From Anomaloglossus baeobatrachus (Eukaryota; Chordata; Amphibia; Anura; Aromobatidae): 64,000 nucleotides of DNA. Shown here piece by piece: positions 24,501-33,620 of this stretch (the first letter of the stretch is position 1; each line of letters begins with the position of its first letter). Both the position numbers and the translations under genes were made by a program. Under the pieces are notes generated by a model. That model was not told where the DNA came from, did not search any database, and worked only from the letters and a program-made list of their open reading frames with translations. Location: NCBI RefSeq assembly GCF_048569485.1, contig NC_134360.1:207955664-208019663 (forward strand), read 5' to 3'.

Positions 24501-27500
24501 AAAAACGCACTCTGTGTACGTTTGGGGAACCGAAACTGGTGTTTCTCCTGCTGAGAAGCCGACTCCTCTACAGGTGGAGGCGGGGGAGACAGATCTAACA
24601 CCTGGTTGATGGACGAGATAAGATCATTTACTAAGGCGTCCCCTTCAGGTGTATCAAGATTGAGGGCAACGTCAGGTTCAGAGCCCTGAGCTGCGACGTC
24701 CGCCTCGTCCTCCAGAGAGTCCTCGAGCTGGGAACCCGAGCAGCGTGAAGAAGTCGGGGAAGATTCCCAGCGGGCCCGCTTAGTCGGTCTGGGACTGAGG
24801 TCCGAGCAGGAGTCCTCCGGTGGGACCTAGGGCCCAACCTGGGAGCGCGCTGCGGCGCGGACCGAGAGGGGCCTGGAGGCGACGAGCTAACGGGGACCGG
24901 GGCCTGTGTAAGGACCGGTCTGGACTGCAAAGCTTCTAGCAGCTTGGCAGACCATTTGTCCATAGACTGAGCCATGGATTGTGAAAGTGACTCAGAGAGT
25001 TTCTCAGCAAACGCAGCAAACTCTGTCCCTGCCGCCTGGACAGGGGGAGCAGGGGGGTCTACATGAGCCGAGGGGCCCACTAGTGACCGAGGCTCCGGCT
25101 GAGCAAGCAAAACAGGGGTCGAGCATTGCTCACAGTGAGGGTAGGTGGAACCCGCAGGTAACACAGCCGCACAAGAGGTACAGGTCGCAAAAAAACCCTG
25201 TGCCTTAGCACCTCTGCTCCTTGTGGACGACATGCTGTTGTCTCCTAGGAGAGTGATCACTGAGGGTATATGGGAAGGGGTATACAGCCCGACCGAACAG
25301 AAATATGTATATAAATACGTATCTATTCCGGCACCCTGGGGGGGACCAGCACCGGGTGACCGGTGTGGCTGACCGACCGCTAAAAAGCGGAGTGTGTGTC
25401 CTCCAGATTCCCTGCCTTAGGTCTCCCAGAGCTGCAGAGCTCTTCACTGATAATCCTCCACCGGCAAAATGCCAAAAACATGGCTGCCGGAGCTCTCAGG
25501 GGAGGAGTGGAGCCGTGGGCGGTGCTAGAAAAGTGCGGGAATCTGGGGTCCCCACAGTGATCAGTGAGGGGGGAGGAAACATACAGGATGCTCCGGCCCT
25601 CACAGCCGACGTCAGGCCGGCCGTCCCGCCCTTACCCCTGACAGGCAGGCCCGGGGGCGGGATTTTTGCTACTAGGCCGCGATGAAGCCGGGGACTAAAT
25701 TTAAGACCGCGGCCGACAAGCAGGCGCGGTCGGCGCGGAAGTCCGCCGGTCTTCACAAATCAGCAGCTGCTGCAGCGTCCGGGAAGAAGGCGCTCCATGC
25801 ACAATCCCCATGGGGACACAGAGTACCTTATAGATGCAGGGCCCGGTCCCTGAGGATGAATAGACTCCTGTCCAGCAGATTACCACAGGGGCTGCGGAGG
25901 GAGCCCGGTCCCAGTGAATGGATGACCGGTCAGGATCCCACTTCTCCCAGAGCCACTAAGGGATGGTGAAGGAAAACTGCATGAGGCTCCGGCCTTTGTA
26001 CCCGCAATGGGTACCTCAACCTTAACAACACCGCCGACATAGTGGGGTGAGAAGGGAACATGCCGGGGGCCCCGTGGGGGCCCTCTTTTCTTCCAACCGA
26101 CATAACTAAGTTGAGAATGCATGAGTGGATGTGTGCCTCCTTCCACACAAAGCATAAAACTGAGGAGCCCGTGATGCATGGGAGGGTGTATAGGCAGAGG
26201 GGAGGGGTTACACTTTTTAAAGTGTAATACTTTGTGTGGCCTCCGGAGGCAGAAGCTATACACCCAATTGTCTGGGTCTCCCAATGGAGCGACAAAGAAA
26301 TGAGCACTTTCTGCACCCTCTTGATTTTAATTTGAGCATTGTACAACTAGTCTAACATGTATTTTTAAAGTAAATATGTCAGCTTCATCAGGTCTAAAAG
26401 CTCTATATAGCAATGTATGCAGTTTGTATTGTGATATTTGGTGACATTTTGCTCCACCTTAAAGGGAACCTGTCACCTACTCATCTGTGGGGTGGTCCGA
26501 TACTCTCAGGTCCAATGGGTGTCGCTGGTCACTGTCTGGCACCTCCTCTCTTCCTTCTATACATCATCCACGCAGTATCCTCCGTTGCGCTCCTGCGCAA
26601 GAATACTTTGGTCTGCATGCTGAGGGCAGAGCAAAATGCTGTAATGTGCAGGTGCGGGGGAAAGGTCAAAGACATCCCGCACCTGGACATTGCAAACAGC
26701 AGGGCAGAGCAAAGTGTTCGTCTGCAGGAGCGCAACGGAGGACACTGTGTGGTTGACGTAGGACGTGTCATCCACACGAAGCAAGAAGGTGGATGGCGAT
26801 CGCAAGGGTAGAGGTGGTGCTGGATCTGAAAGCAGTGACACCCATCGGATCGGAACATATCGGACCGCCCCGCAGGTGAGTAGGTGACAGGTTCCCTTTA
26901 AAGGCAAAGGTACACCAGGCCCACACAAACCAGTTCTATATCCAGGGTGCACATCCTCTGTCTTTACATCCCCTTTCCTTACATCTTCTGTCCTTACATC
27001 CTGTGTCCTTTCTGCCCTTACATCACCTGCACTTGCATCTTCTGTTCTTACATCCTCTGTCATTTCTGCCCTTGCATCACCTGCCCTTCCATCCTCTGCA
27101 CTTTTTTCCTCTGTCCTTACATCCCCTGCCCTTTCATCCTCTGTCCTTACATCCTCTGCACTTTCTTCCTCTGTCCTTACATCTCCTGCCCCTGCATCCC
27201 CTGCCCTTTCATCCTCTGTCCTTGCATCCCCTGCATGCACCGCCCCTGTATACCTTGCATCCCCTGTATACCCTGCCCTATCATCACCTGCACTTGCATC
27301 CCCTGCCCTTTCATCCTCTGTCATTACATCTCCTGCCCCTGCATCCCCTGCCCTTTCATCCTCTGTCCTTGCATCCCCTGCATGCACCGCCCCTGTATAC
27401 CTTGCATCCCCTGTATACCCTGCCCTATCATCACCTGCACTTGCATCCCCTGCCCTTTCATCCTCTGTCCTTACATCCCCTGCATGCACCGCGCCTGTAT

Positions 27501-30500
27501 ACCTTGCCCTTGCATCCCCTGTATACCCTGCCCTATCATCACCTGCACTTGCATCCCCTGCCCTTGCATCCTCTGTATCTTCAGCTAAAAGGGGATGTTC
27601 TTTCTTCAGGAGTGCAGGGCTCCTCTGCTTGCTGTGTTCCTATGCACGCCTGATAATTGATAAGTTTGGACCAGCGGCGTGGCGATGCCAATGGTCCAAT
27701 CTGTGCGCTCCCCTATCCTAAAGGAAGACTGAGGCTGGATCAGAGATCCGACCGGCTTGAGAGCAGCGTTTCCAAGCTCCAAAGCAAAGAGTTTGTAAGC
27801 TCCTTGCCTAGGAAACTAGCCTCCTCTTGTAAACTGTGGAGGTGGTCAGCAGTGAACAATAAGTAAATTACGAATTTGCTTCTTTTTATGTGAAAGTTTC
27901 AAATTTTGCCCAGTTACAGACCTGAGAGGACGCCTTTAATAGACTCCAGCTCTGGCCGTACTCACCAGTACTCTTCTCTCTCTCTTATTTCCTCGGTGGT
28001 GCTCCATAGACAGGCATTGGCGATGGCATTGTGCACCAATTCCTGGTGATTGGGGAATGTATAGGCCGGGTCTTCACATACGTCCACTATCCTCTGCGGC
28101 AATCCCTCGATCAGCTTGGACTTTGTCAGCCATAGCGCCTGCTTCACACCTGACACAGAGAAGGTGAAGACGTGACTCCACGAAGACGGAACGAGGAATG
28201 AAATATGAAGAGTAACAAGAACGAGCTGATTGCAGAGAGAAATGCCGCCAGAACCGCAGAAATCAGCCACCAATAGTGCAGGATCCTGGCAAAAAGTGCT
28301 CAGGTCATCTGCAGCGCCACCACAGGAGACATGAAGCATTACACAGCGCTCACTGAAGCCCATGCACAAGCTGGATCCTCCAGAACAATACATGCTGCCC
28401 CTTCCATTCCCTTTATATTACAAAATGTCCTTACCAACATTACAGGGACACCAGGGATTCTGAATATGGGAATTTTTACACTTTTGACCCCGACACCCCC
28501 CACTCCCAAATTATATAGAACTAGCCCCAACATACGGCATGTGAATTACAAATAGCATGTGACCTTCTTTAGAGCACCTAATAACTGATAAGGATTACAC
28601 ACCAGACCCCAAAAAAAACTCCCCCGTCTACACAGACCCAAAACGAGACCCCAGACCAGACGTCCCCTGTATACACAAACGCTGCACCAGACGTCCCCCG
28701 TATACACAAACGCCGCACCAGACGTCCCCTGTGTACGCGGACCCCGGACCAGACGTCCCCCGTGTATACAAACGCTGCACCAGACGTCTCCCGTGTACGC
28801 GCACCCCCGGACCAGGCGTCCCCCGTGTACGCGCACCCCGGACCAGGCGTCCCCCATGTACGCGCACCCCGGATCAGGCGTCCCCCGTGTACGCGCACCC
28901 CGGACCAGGCGTCCCCCGTGTATACAAACGCTGCACCAGACATCCCCCGTGTACGCGCACCCCCGGACCAGGCGTCCCCCGTGTATACAAACGCTGCACC
29001 AGGCGTCCCCCGTGTACGCGCACCCCGGACCAGGCGTCCCCCGTGTACGCGCACCCCGGACCAGGCGTCCCCCGTGTACGCGCACCCCGGACCAGGCGTC
29101 CCCCGTGTACGCGCACCCCGAACCAGGCGTCCCCCGTGTATACAAACGCTGCACCAGACGTCCCCCGTGTACGCGCACCCCCGGACCAGGCGTCCCCCGT
29201 GTACGCGCACCCCCGGACCAGGCGTCCCCCGTGTACGCACACCCCGGACCAGGCGTCCCCCGTGTACGCGCACCCCGGACCAGGCGTCCCCCGTGTATAC
29301 AAACGCTGCACCAGACGTCCCCCGTGTACGCGCACCCCCGGACCAGGCGTCCCCCGTGTACGCGCACCCCGGACCAGGCGTCCCCCGTGTACGCGCACCC
29401 CGGACCAGGCGTCCCCCGTGTACGCGCACCCCGGACCAGGCGTCCCCCGTGTACGCGCACCCCGGACCAGGCGTCCCCCGTGTACGCGCACCCCGGACCA
29501 GGCGTCCCCCGTGTACGCGCACCCCGGACCAGGCGTCCCCCGTGTACGCGCACCCCGGACCAGGCGTCCCCCGTGTACGCGCACCCCGGACCAGGCGTCC
29601 CCCGTGTACGCGCACCCCGGACCAGGCGTCCCCCGTGTACGCGCACCCCGGACCAGGCGTCCCCCGTGTACGCGCACCCCGGACCAGGCGTCCCCCGTGT
29701 ACGCGCACACCGGACCAGGCGTCCCCCGTGTACGCGCACCCCGGACCAGGCGTCCCCCGTGTACGCGCACCCCGGACCAGGCGTCCCCCGTGTACGCGCA
29801 CCCCGGACCAGGCGTCCCCCGTGTACGCGCACCCCGGACCAGGCGTCCCCCGTGTACGCGCACCCCGGACTAGGCGTCCCCCGTGTACGCGCACCCCGGA
29901 CCAGGCGTCCCCCGTGTACGCGCACCCCGGACCAGGCGTCCCCCGTGTACGCGCACCCCGGACCAGACATCTCCCACACAGGAGGACCCGGGACCAGATG
30001 CCCCCGTGTATGCGGACCCAAAACGAGACATCTCCTGTGTATGCGGACCCTGGATCAACCAGACGTCCGCCATGTCTGAGGTCCCCTGACCAGACATCTG
30101 CACATAGGATGACCCGGGACCAGACGTCCCCCATATAGGAGGACCCCGGAAAAGACGTCTCCCACATTGGATGACCCAGGACCAGACGTCCCCCATGTAC
30201 GCGGACTCTTTCCAATAACATTCAGCAGAATAGTGAGTGCAGCTCTGGATCACATACGACACCGGCCGTAACTCGGAATCCGTTTTCCTTACCTTCCGAC
30301 CAATTTATTCTTGTATGAAAAAAGTGGGCTTCAGCAGTGGGGCTGGTTTACCTCCTTAGTGGCTTTATTTCAATTGCAGTTGTATTTCCCCAAATTATAC
30401 CAATTTTGGAATATATTTCTTAAAACAGTGTTTTAGGCCTCTTTCACACGTCCGTGAAAAACCACGCACGTTTTTCACGGACGTGTCAAAAGGTGCGTAA

Positions 30501-31603
30501 TGGCCTCCGTGAGCCGTGTGTATGGCCTACATGTGTTATCCGTGATAACACACGGAGAACGGGAACTTTCTGCTCACCTGTCCCTGGCGTCGCTGTCCGT
30601 GGTGCTGATCTTCGGTCTCCGGTCCTGACGACTCCCGCTGCTGCTGCTTCCGGCCGCAGTGAAGTGAATATTCAATGAGCATAATGAGCGGGGGTCGGAA
30701 GCAAGTGACAGCAGCGGCAGAGACAGCAGGGCTGCAGAAGGTGAGTATAGATTTTTTATTATTTTCTTAAACATGTGTTTTCGCCGGCGGGTGTCACACG
30801 GAACACATCCATGTGGTCCGTTTGCGGTCCGTGGGACACCCGTGATGCCGGAGAAAAACGGACACGTTGATGTGTGGAGCACACGGACACACATATGCTC
30901 CACACATACACACGGTCCATGGCAGAACACGCACGTGAGCGCAGACCCATTGATTTTAATGGGTCTACGTGTGCCCATATCTCCGGTACATGAGGAAAAG
31001 GACCAAACACGTACCGAAGACACGGACGTGTGAAAGAGGCCTTATAATGTCTCTCTGTTATTCTTCCTGGAAATTCCAGTATACAGTTAAAAGTGGGTGT
31101 GAACATTTGAGGGGGAGTCCATAGTCTGACATCAACCAATCGGGGCCCGACTAAGCAGGGACACGACTCCAACAGGCATCAAAGCAGATGACAGTTTAGT
31201 GTGAGCTTTCCAGGAGGAATAACAGAGGGACATAATGCTCCAATATTACATGGCCGATCCCCCCTCTTATACCTCCCAGCAGCCGGCACTTGGGGTTGAA
31301 CACGTAGGAAACCTGCTCCTTGTACAGCGCCATCTGCTGGGCGGGCGGGGAGTGGTAATACTGCGGGTTCCAGTCCATGCGAAACTCGGGGAACTTGGGC
31401 TTCGCCAGCCATGGTACGTAGTAACAGCGGTCCGCGTACGTGATGCGCTCCAGGCCCGGGATCTCCACCGGCTCCTTCTTCTTCTTCGGAGGGGGCTGCA
31501 ACTGCTGCCGGCCGCGGCTGGCGCTGACACTCAGGCACCGGACACCGGCTCTGTGGGCGCAGGACGCACCGGCCGCGGAGGAGGCAAGCATGGAGGCCGC
31601 CAT
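15433..31603 (-). CDS. MRPL37: MRPL37, mitochondrial large ribosomal subunit protein mL37 (7 coding exons)
   Basis: Host gene for a protein of the 39S mitochondrial ribosomal subunit. Coding exons on the minus strand are 31273-31603, 27966-28149, 20859-20974, 19743-19928, 17132-17286, 16769-16972 and 15433-15510. They total 1,254 nt, giving 417 residues against about 423 in human. All introns begin GT and end AG, and exon phases join without a break. Stretches close to the human protein as I recall it are GVKQALWLTKSKLIEGLP, PDQLRAKM and VVQSVGTDGQLFHF. The start is the ATG at 31603 in a good context (AACATGG); the upstream in-frame codons have no ATG. The first 40 or so residues are Ala, Ser and Arg rich without acidic residues, which fits a mitochondrial targeting peptide. 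The gene is divergent from CYB5RL. Its introns hold most of the repeats between 15.5 and 31.3 kb. Confidence 0.95.
15540..15775. mobile_element. SINE-like fragment in MRPL37 intron 6
   Basis: Contains TTTGTATGTTCTCCCCGTGT, a TCCTCCCAC word, GAGCCCCAATGGAGACAG and GGCGCCATATAAGTGAAAAT. These are typical of a SINE abundant in frogs and fish. A 27-bp piece ending GAGCCCCAATGGA is tandemly duplicated at about 15,655-15,708. Family name not assigned. Confidence 0.6.
15809..16686. mobile_element. mariner/Tc1-type MITE in MRPL37 intron 6
   Basis: The left end AAGTGGAACCTCGCTTAACG and the right end (read inward CAGTGGAACCTTGGTTAATG) form imperfect inverted repeats with TA at the edges. The interior has GCCGGTCTC-containing inverted copies near 16,060 and 16,195, and CA/TG-rich runs. 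No transposase. Confidence 0.65.
16769..16972 (-). CDS. MRPL37: MRPL37 coding exon 6
   Basis: Acceptor TTTTCACCAG|GAG and donor GTTTTG|GTAAGT, phase 0 at both ends. Encodes PKPIVVQSVGTDGQLFHFMV and the QLNTLDLESNDGIKNIVWMD segment. Confidence 0.95.
17132..17286 (-). CDS. MRPL37: MRPL37 coding exon 5
   Basis: Acceptor TCTTCTGCAG|GT and donor TTTGGG|GTAAGT. Encodes FKDGFPYSHPHTVYL and PDQLRAKMLMIAFGGAVAKA. Confidence 0.95.
17419..17520. repeat. Long hairpin (about 25-bp arms)
   Basis: GCATCTGCGGCTCCTCTTTT at 17419 is repeated inverted as AAAAGAGGAGCCGCAGATGC ending at 17520, extended by GATTA/TAATC. The loop is about 50 bp. Lies in MRPL37 intron 4 (between exons 4 and 5). Confidence 0.75.
17798..18675. 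mobile_element. TTAA-flanked palindromic element (Kolobok/piggyBac-like)
   Basis: Starts TTAAAGGGAACCTGTCAGG and ends CGACAGGTTCCCTTTAA. Inside, words such as TGGGTGCATATTGCTAATC at the left recur inverted near 18,475-18,500, so it is foldback-like. A second, decayed copy of the end (ACCTGATAGGTTCAC) at about 18,524-18,540 suggests two related elements or a rearranged one. TTAA target sites are used by Kolobok and piggyBac; no transposase is present to decide. Confidence 0.6.
18930..19715 (+). mobile_element. LINE fragment, CR1/L2-like 3' end
   Basis: On the plus strand a decayed reverse-transcriptase C-terminal piece reads LYKSLVRPHLEYGIQFWAPH and KKDIQTIESVQRRQ (about 19,105-19,210), a signature of CR1/L2-type non-LTR elements. 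It is followed by a 3' tail with GGTTGAACTAGACGGACCTA and TAACTATGTA near 19,665-19,715. 5' truncated, with stops and shifts in the remainder. Lies in MRPL37 intron 4 (between exons 4 and 5). Confidence 0.75.
19743..19928 (-). CDS. MRPL37: MRPL37 coding exon 4
   Basis: Acceptor TATTTTGCAG|AC and donor GATATAG|GTACGC. Encodes SSIYHVRGTNGLLMSAKTPL to YEEKNDI, matching the human segment ending IYDVKNDTG. Confidence 0.93.
20035..20345 (+). mobile_element. Tc1-family fragment, 3' truncated
   Basis: Matches the start of another Tc1 subfamily: ATCACCCTCCCCAGGAGTGG, then CAAAGTCACAAAGGAACCCA and AAGCAACTAAAGGCCTCTTT, the transposase region before the DDE domain. It stops abruptly at about 20,345. 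Lies in MRPL37 intron 3 between exons 3 and 4. Confidence 0.65.
20346..20858. other. Intronic sequence, nothing recognised
   Basis: MRPL37 intron between the Tc1 fragment and exon 3. No coding signal or clear element ends. Confidence 0.4.
20859..20974 (-). CDS. MRPL37: MRPL37 coding exon 3
   Basis: A short exon found by matching the missing part of the family: after the split Cys codon it reads PKLLENLLHLCQTQNHVYPS and then LSQRTTVENWKLATSWHK. Acceptor TTTTGTGTAAG|T and donor AAAG|GTAAAC. Phases fit exons 2 and 4 exactly. Confidence 0.88.
21247..21720 (-). repeat. DIRS copy B 3' terminal block and internal complementary region
   Basis: Plus-strand acceptor-like TTCCTTTTCTTCTAG ends at 21291 and donor-like ACG|GTAAGT lies at 21624, enclosing 21292-21624. 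The mirror arrangement is on the minus strand, which is the MRPL37 sense strand. The complementary region continues through CTTCTTTGTCGCTCC. Confidence 0.7.
21781..22398 (-). pseudogene. DIRS copy B tyrosine recombinase remnant
   Basis: C-terminal part of a tyrosine recombinase, with KAHSTRAVGASWAW and FTKHYQVHTYVSADASLG (catalytic tyrosine region). Shorter than in copy C; broken. Confidence 0.85.
22399..24042 (-). pseudogene. DIRS copy B RT/RNase H region
   Basis: Contains KKDGSFRPVLDLKLLNRHVS, DIKDAYLHVPI, YLDDLL and TTDASLSGWGAIF, in the order usual for DIRS. Incomplete towards the RNase H end. Broken. Confidence 0.88.
23792..25233 (-). pseudogene. DIRS copy B gag-like region
   Basis: Starts with MSSTRSRGAKAQGFFATCTS and carries a CxxC...CxxC zinc-ribbon-like head (CTSC and CEQC), as in the other copies. 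Later parts include RFPKRTQSAFFDHSNFRDAV and KDATDRQIELLVKSIYEATG. Broken. Confidence 0.85.
26459..26901. mobile_element. TTAA-flanked element with perfect terminal inverted repeats
   Basis: Starts TTAAAGGGAACCTGTCACCT and ends AGGTGACAGGTTCCCTTTAA; the inverted repeat continues through ACTC/GAGT. It shares GGGAACCTGTCA with the element at 17,798 and is probably the same superfamily (Kolobok or piggyBac-like). No transposase. Lies in MRPL37 intron 2. Confidence 0.75.
26940..27592. repeat. Pyrimidine-rich minisatellite in MRPL37 intron 2
   Basis: Tandem words of about 12-15 bp such as CCTGCCCTTGCATCC, CTTTCATCCTCTGT and CCTGTATACC recur. A 150-bp block with CCCTGCATGCACCGCCCC at about 27,228 recurs at about 27,378. 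Repetitive His/Leu/Pro or Ala/Gly/Asp reading frames are by-products. Confidence 0.85.
27593..27965. other. Intronic sequence, nothing recognised
   Basis: MRPL37 intron 2 next to exon 2; no element ends or coding signal seen. Confidence 0.4.
27966..28149 (-). CDS. MRPL37: MRPL37 coding exon 2
   Basis: Acceptor CTGTGTCAG|GTGTG and donor TACTG|GTGAG. Encodes VKQALWLTKSKLIEGLPQ through WSTTEEIREREEY. Confidence 0.95.
28150..28635. other. Intronic sequence, nothing recognised
   Basis: MRPL37 intron 1 between exon 2 and the 31-bp array. No feature supported. Confidence 0.4.
28636..30010. repeat. 31-bp CpG-rich minisatellite in MRPL37 intron 1, about 44 units
   Basis: The unit is 31 bp and includes CGTGTACGCGCACCCCGGAC followed by CAGGCGTCCCC, with five CpG sites per unit. 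The central part (about 29,330-29,960) is nearly homogeneous. The left part mixes in a variant unit with TATACAAACGCTGCACCAGA. Degenerate units extend to about 30,200. The unit has no stop in any phase, and 31 is not a multiple of three. All frames therefore stay open for hundreds of codons on both strands; these are not genes. Confidence 0.96.
30436..31041. mobile_element. Harbinger-like MITE in MRPL37 intron 1
   Basis: Perfect terminal inverted repeats of at least 20 bp (GGCCTCTTTCACACGTCCGT at the left, its complement at the right), flanked by TTA on both sides (30433-30435, 31042-31044). The interior is foldback-like with ACACGGAC and CACGGA words. TWA duplications are typical of PIF/Harbinger elements. 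Confidence 0.85.
31273..31603 (-). CDS. MRPL37: MRPL37 coding exon 1
   Basis: Encodes the targeting region and IPGLERITYADRCYYVPWLA, matching human [20 protein letters not shown] in pattern. It ends in phase 1 at the donor GGGAG|GTATAAG. Confidence 0.93.
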
Positions 31604-31663
31604 GTTGGCGCGCAAGGGATGACGGGTAGTGAGCGTCAGAGGAGCGGAGCGGCCGTGTCCGGG
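31595..31663. promoter_or_regulatory. Likely shared (bidirectional) promoter of MRPL37 and CYB5RL
   Basis: On the minus strand AACATGGCGGCC (31595-31606) fits the YY1 consensus and overlaps the MRPL37 ATG. ACTACCCGTCATCCCTTG next to it resembles the ZNF143/THAP11 site found in promoters of mitochondrial-protein genes. The region is GC-rich with no TATA box. The two genes diverge from here. Confidence 0.5.
31619..31663 (+). CDS. CYB5RL: Possible 5' exon of CYB5RL
   Basis: An ATG at 31619 opens 15 codons (MTGSERQRSGAAVSG) up to a donor-like GGG|GTGAGA at 31664. A 5' exon is expected because the first recognised exon has a clear acceptor at 35,857 in front of its ATG. If both are joined, the frame meets a stop within a nine-A run (see findings), so this could also be purely untranslated. 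Speculative. Confidence 0.3.
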
Positions 31664-32158
31664 GTGAGACTAGGTCTGTGTGCACACTACTGACGGCACT
31701 CACTGATCGTTATCGCTTATTTCTGCTGCAAAACCCTCCGTCTTGGCCGTAAAGAAGCTGCACTTTTCTGCGTTATTTTGGTGCTGATTATTTGTGTCGT
31801 ACACTTTATATGTGCAATAAAGTTATTTTTTTTTCAATTCGGTAAAAATGGCTGCCTTATTGCACTTTCTCATTGCTCTCTATGGCTGCATTCCCAGGAT
31901 GAGCTTTCACTGCGTTTTTGAGTTGCTGAATTTCTGCACCATCAGGTTACTTGCGGTTTTTAATTTTTTTTTATGTGCATTTTTTTTCACGTGTTTTTAT
32001 CACATTTTTGGTTCATTGCTTTGTTTTTTTTTGTCTCTTCTTGTTGCGTCACGCTGTTAATAAAGCTGCTTTGTTTTTGATTCCTCCTGGTATTTGGCTT
32101 TGATAAACCGTTATTGATCTGTCCTGTGCAGTTTATATGCGGTTTTCTGGAAACACAC
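31664..32158. other. CYB5RL upstream/intron sequence, nothing recognised
   Basis: T-rich sequence with two AATAAA words on the plus strand (about 31,817 and 32,059). No exon or element ends supported. Confidence 0.35.
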
Positions 32159-32161
32159 TAA

Positions 32162-32561
32162 GGCCCTGTCCGCACACTGCGTTTTTACCCGCTTGTTTTG
32201 CGTTTTTGCTCCTAAATGTCTTGAGAAAATGGTTGTAACCTTTCTGCAGACATTCTCCAGCAAAACCTATAGAAAAAAAACTGTGCGCACACTGCGGTTT
32301 TTTTCTCAAGAACATTCTTTCTGCAGAATTTCTTGAGAAAAAGAATGTGCATGTCACTTTTCTGCAGGTACCTGTGTTTTTTGCCATAGATAATGGTAAA
32401 ATAACGCAGGGACCAACCTGCTGGAAAAACGCATCAAAAACGTGATAAAAACGCATGCGGTTTTCGGTGCGTTATTGGTTCATTTTTTTGACCGCAAGTG
32501 CGCTAATCTTTCAGACTCAAGAAATTTCTTGAGAAAAATCCTTTCAAGTGCGCACAGGGCC
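32162..32561. mobile_element. Harbinger-like MITE 3
   Basis: Inverted ends GGCCCTGTCCGCACAC and GTGCGCACAGGGCC, flanked by TAA at 32159-32161 and 32562-32564. The interior is rich in GCGTTTTT and TTTCTTGAGAAA words. Its right TAA is also the left TAA of the next MITE. Confidence 0.8.
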
Positions 32562-32564
32562 TAA

Positions 32565-32959
32565 GGCTTATGTTCACACAGGGCTTTTTTGGTAAGTTTT
32601 TGCTGCGTTTTTTAGCTGCAGATTTGCCTTGGTTTTATGCAAATCCATGCTAATAAAAAGCTGTTTTTTACAGTCCCAGCAAAGTCTGTTCACACACGAA
32701 CACATGCAGATTATTTCCTGAATGTTTTGTCAAATACCTGCGTTTTTGCTGCAGATATCAAAGAATGAGCATAACAATTCTTTGCAGCGTTTTTGCAACG
32801 TTTTTTCATTGATACAGCCCGTTTTGTAGAAAAAACGCACCAAAAATGCATCAAAAACACCACTAAAAATGCAGAGGACTAAAAGGAGATTTCCTGCCAC
32901 AAGATCAGGTTTTGATCAGGAAAAAAAACTTGCCAAAAAAGCCCTGTGTGAACATAGCC
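32565..32959. mobile_element. Harbinger-like MITE 4
   Basis: Inverted ends GGCTTATGTTCACACAGGGC and GCCCTGTGTGAACATAGCC, with TAA on both sides (32562-32564, 32960-32962). Same subfamily as the element at 33,159. Confidence 0.85.
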
Positions 32960-33158
32960 TAAAGACATGAGCTGTTTTGGGTTTTTTTCTTGTAGATTTT
33001 CTACATCTAATGCAAGTCTATGGGGAAAATCCGCACATAAAACTCAGTGTACCTGCAGGAGGAATTGATGATGCGGATATAAAGTATGCACTGAGTAACA
33101 AAAGAAAACCAGCGGGCAGGAGATTTCTATAAATCCCATCTTATGTTGCTGAAACTAA

Positions 33159-33620
33159 GGCTATGTTCACACAGGGCTTTTTTGGTAAGTTGTTTTTTTT
33201 TGTTTTTTTTTTTCCTGACCAAAACCTGATCTTGTGGCAGGAAATCTCCTTTGAGTTATCTGCGTTTTTTAATGTGTTTTTCATGCGTTTTTTTCGTGGT
33301 GTTTTTGCTGCAGATTTGGTGCGGATTTGCTGCTTTTTTTCTCTACAAAATTGCTTGTATCAATGAAAAAATGCAGCAAATTTGCAGCAAAGAATTGGCA
33401 TGCTCATTCCTTAAAAACCTGACCAAAAACGCAGATATTTGACAAAACAGTCAGGAAAAAAACCTGATGTGTTTGTGTGAGATTTCAGAAGTCTCATAGA
33501 CTTTGCTGGGACTGTAAAGAGCAGCTTTTTATTAGCATGGATTTGCATGAAACCAAGGCAAATCTGCAGCTACAAAATGCAGGGAAAAACTTACCAAAAC
33601 AGCCCTGTGTGAACATAGCC
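33159..33620. mobile_element. Harbinger-like MITE 5
   Basis: Inverted ends GGCTATGTTCACACAGGGCT and AGCCCTGTGTGAACATAGCC, perfect over 20 bp. Flanks are TAA (left) and TTA (right). Confidence 0.85.

Larger units (their letters stand above)
21247..26299 (-). mobile_element. DIRS retrotransposon copy B
   Basis: Fossil DIRS copy in MRPL37 intron 2, in the same orientation as the gene. Its 3' end is at about 21,247 (AAGAAGGGAATTTTG) and its 5' end at about 26,299 (TGGAGCGACAAAGAA). Parts in order are 5' terminal repeat, gag-like frame, RT/RNase H, tyrosine recombinase, internal complementary region near 21,600-21,720 and 3' terminal block. It is about 1 kb shorter than C, D and E, so it is clearly broken, with at least three breaks. 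No target duplication is apparent, as expected for DIRS. It belongs with D and E by its terminal sequence and Gag. Confidence 0.93.

Noticed and set aside
28731-29873. CpG island promoter within MRPL37 intron 1
   Set aside because: CpG density comes entirely from a tandem repeat; no promoter motifs or exon nearby. Kept only as a methylation question.
28546-30221. Six-frame open reading frames up to about 547 codons in the 31-bp array
   Set aside because: All six phases are open because the unit is stop-free and not a multiple of three. Translation is periodic (GVRVHGGRLV, RAPRTRRPPC), as expected from the DNA repeat and not from a protein family.
31848-32060. Short Phe/Cys-rich plus-strand reading frame
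   Set aside because: T-rich low-complexity sequence between the promoter and MITEs; no family resemblance.
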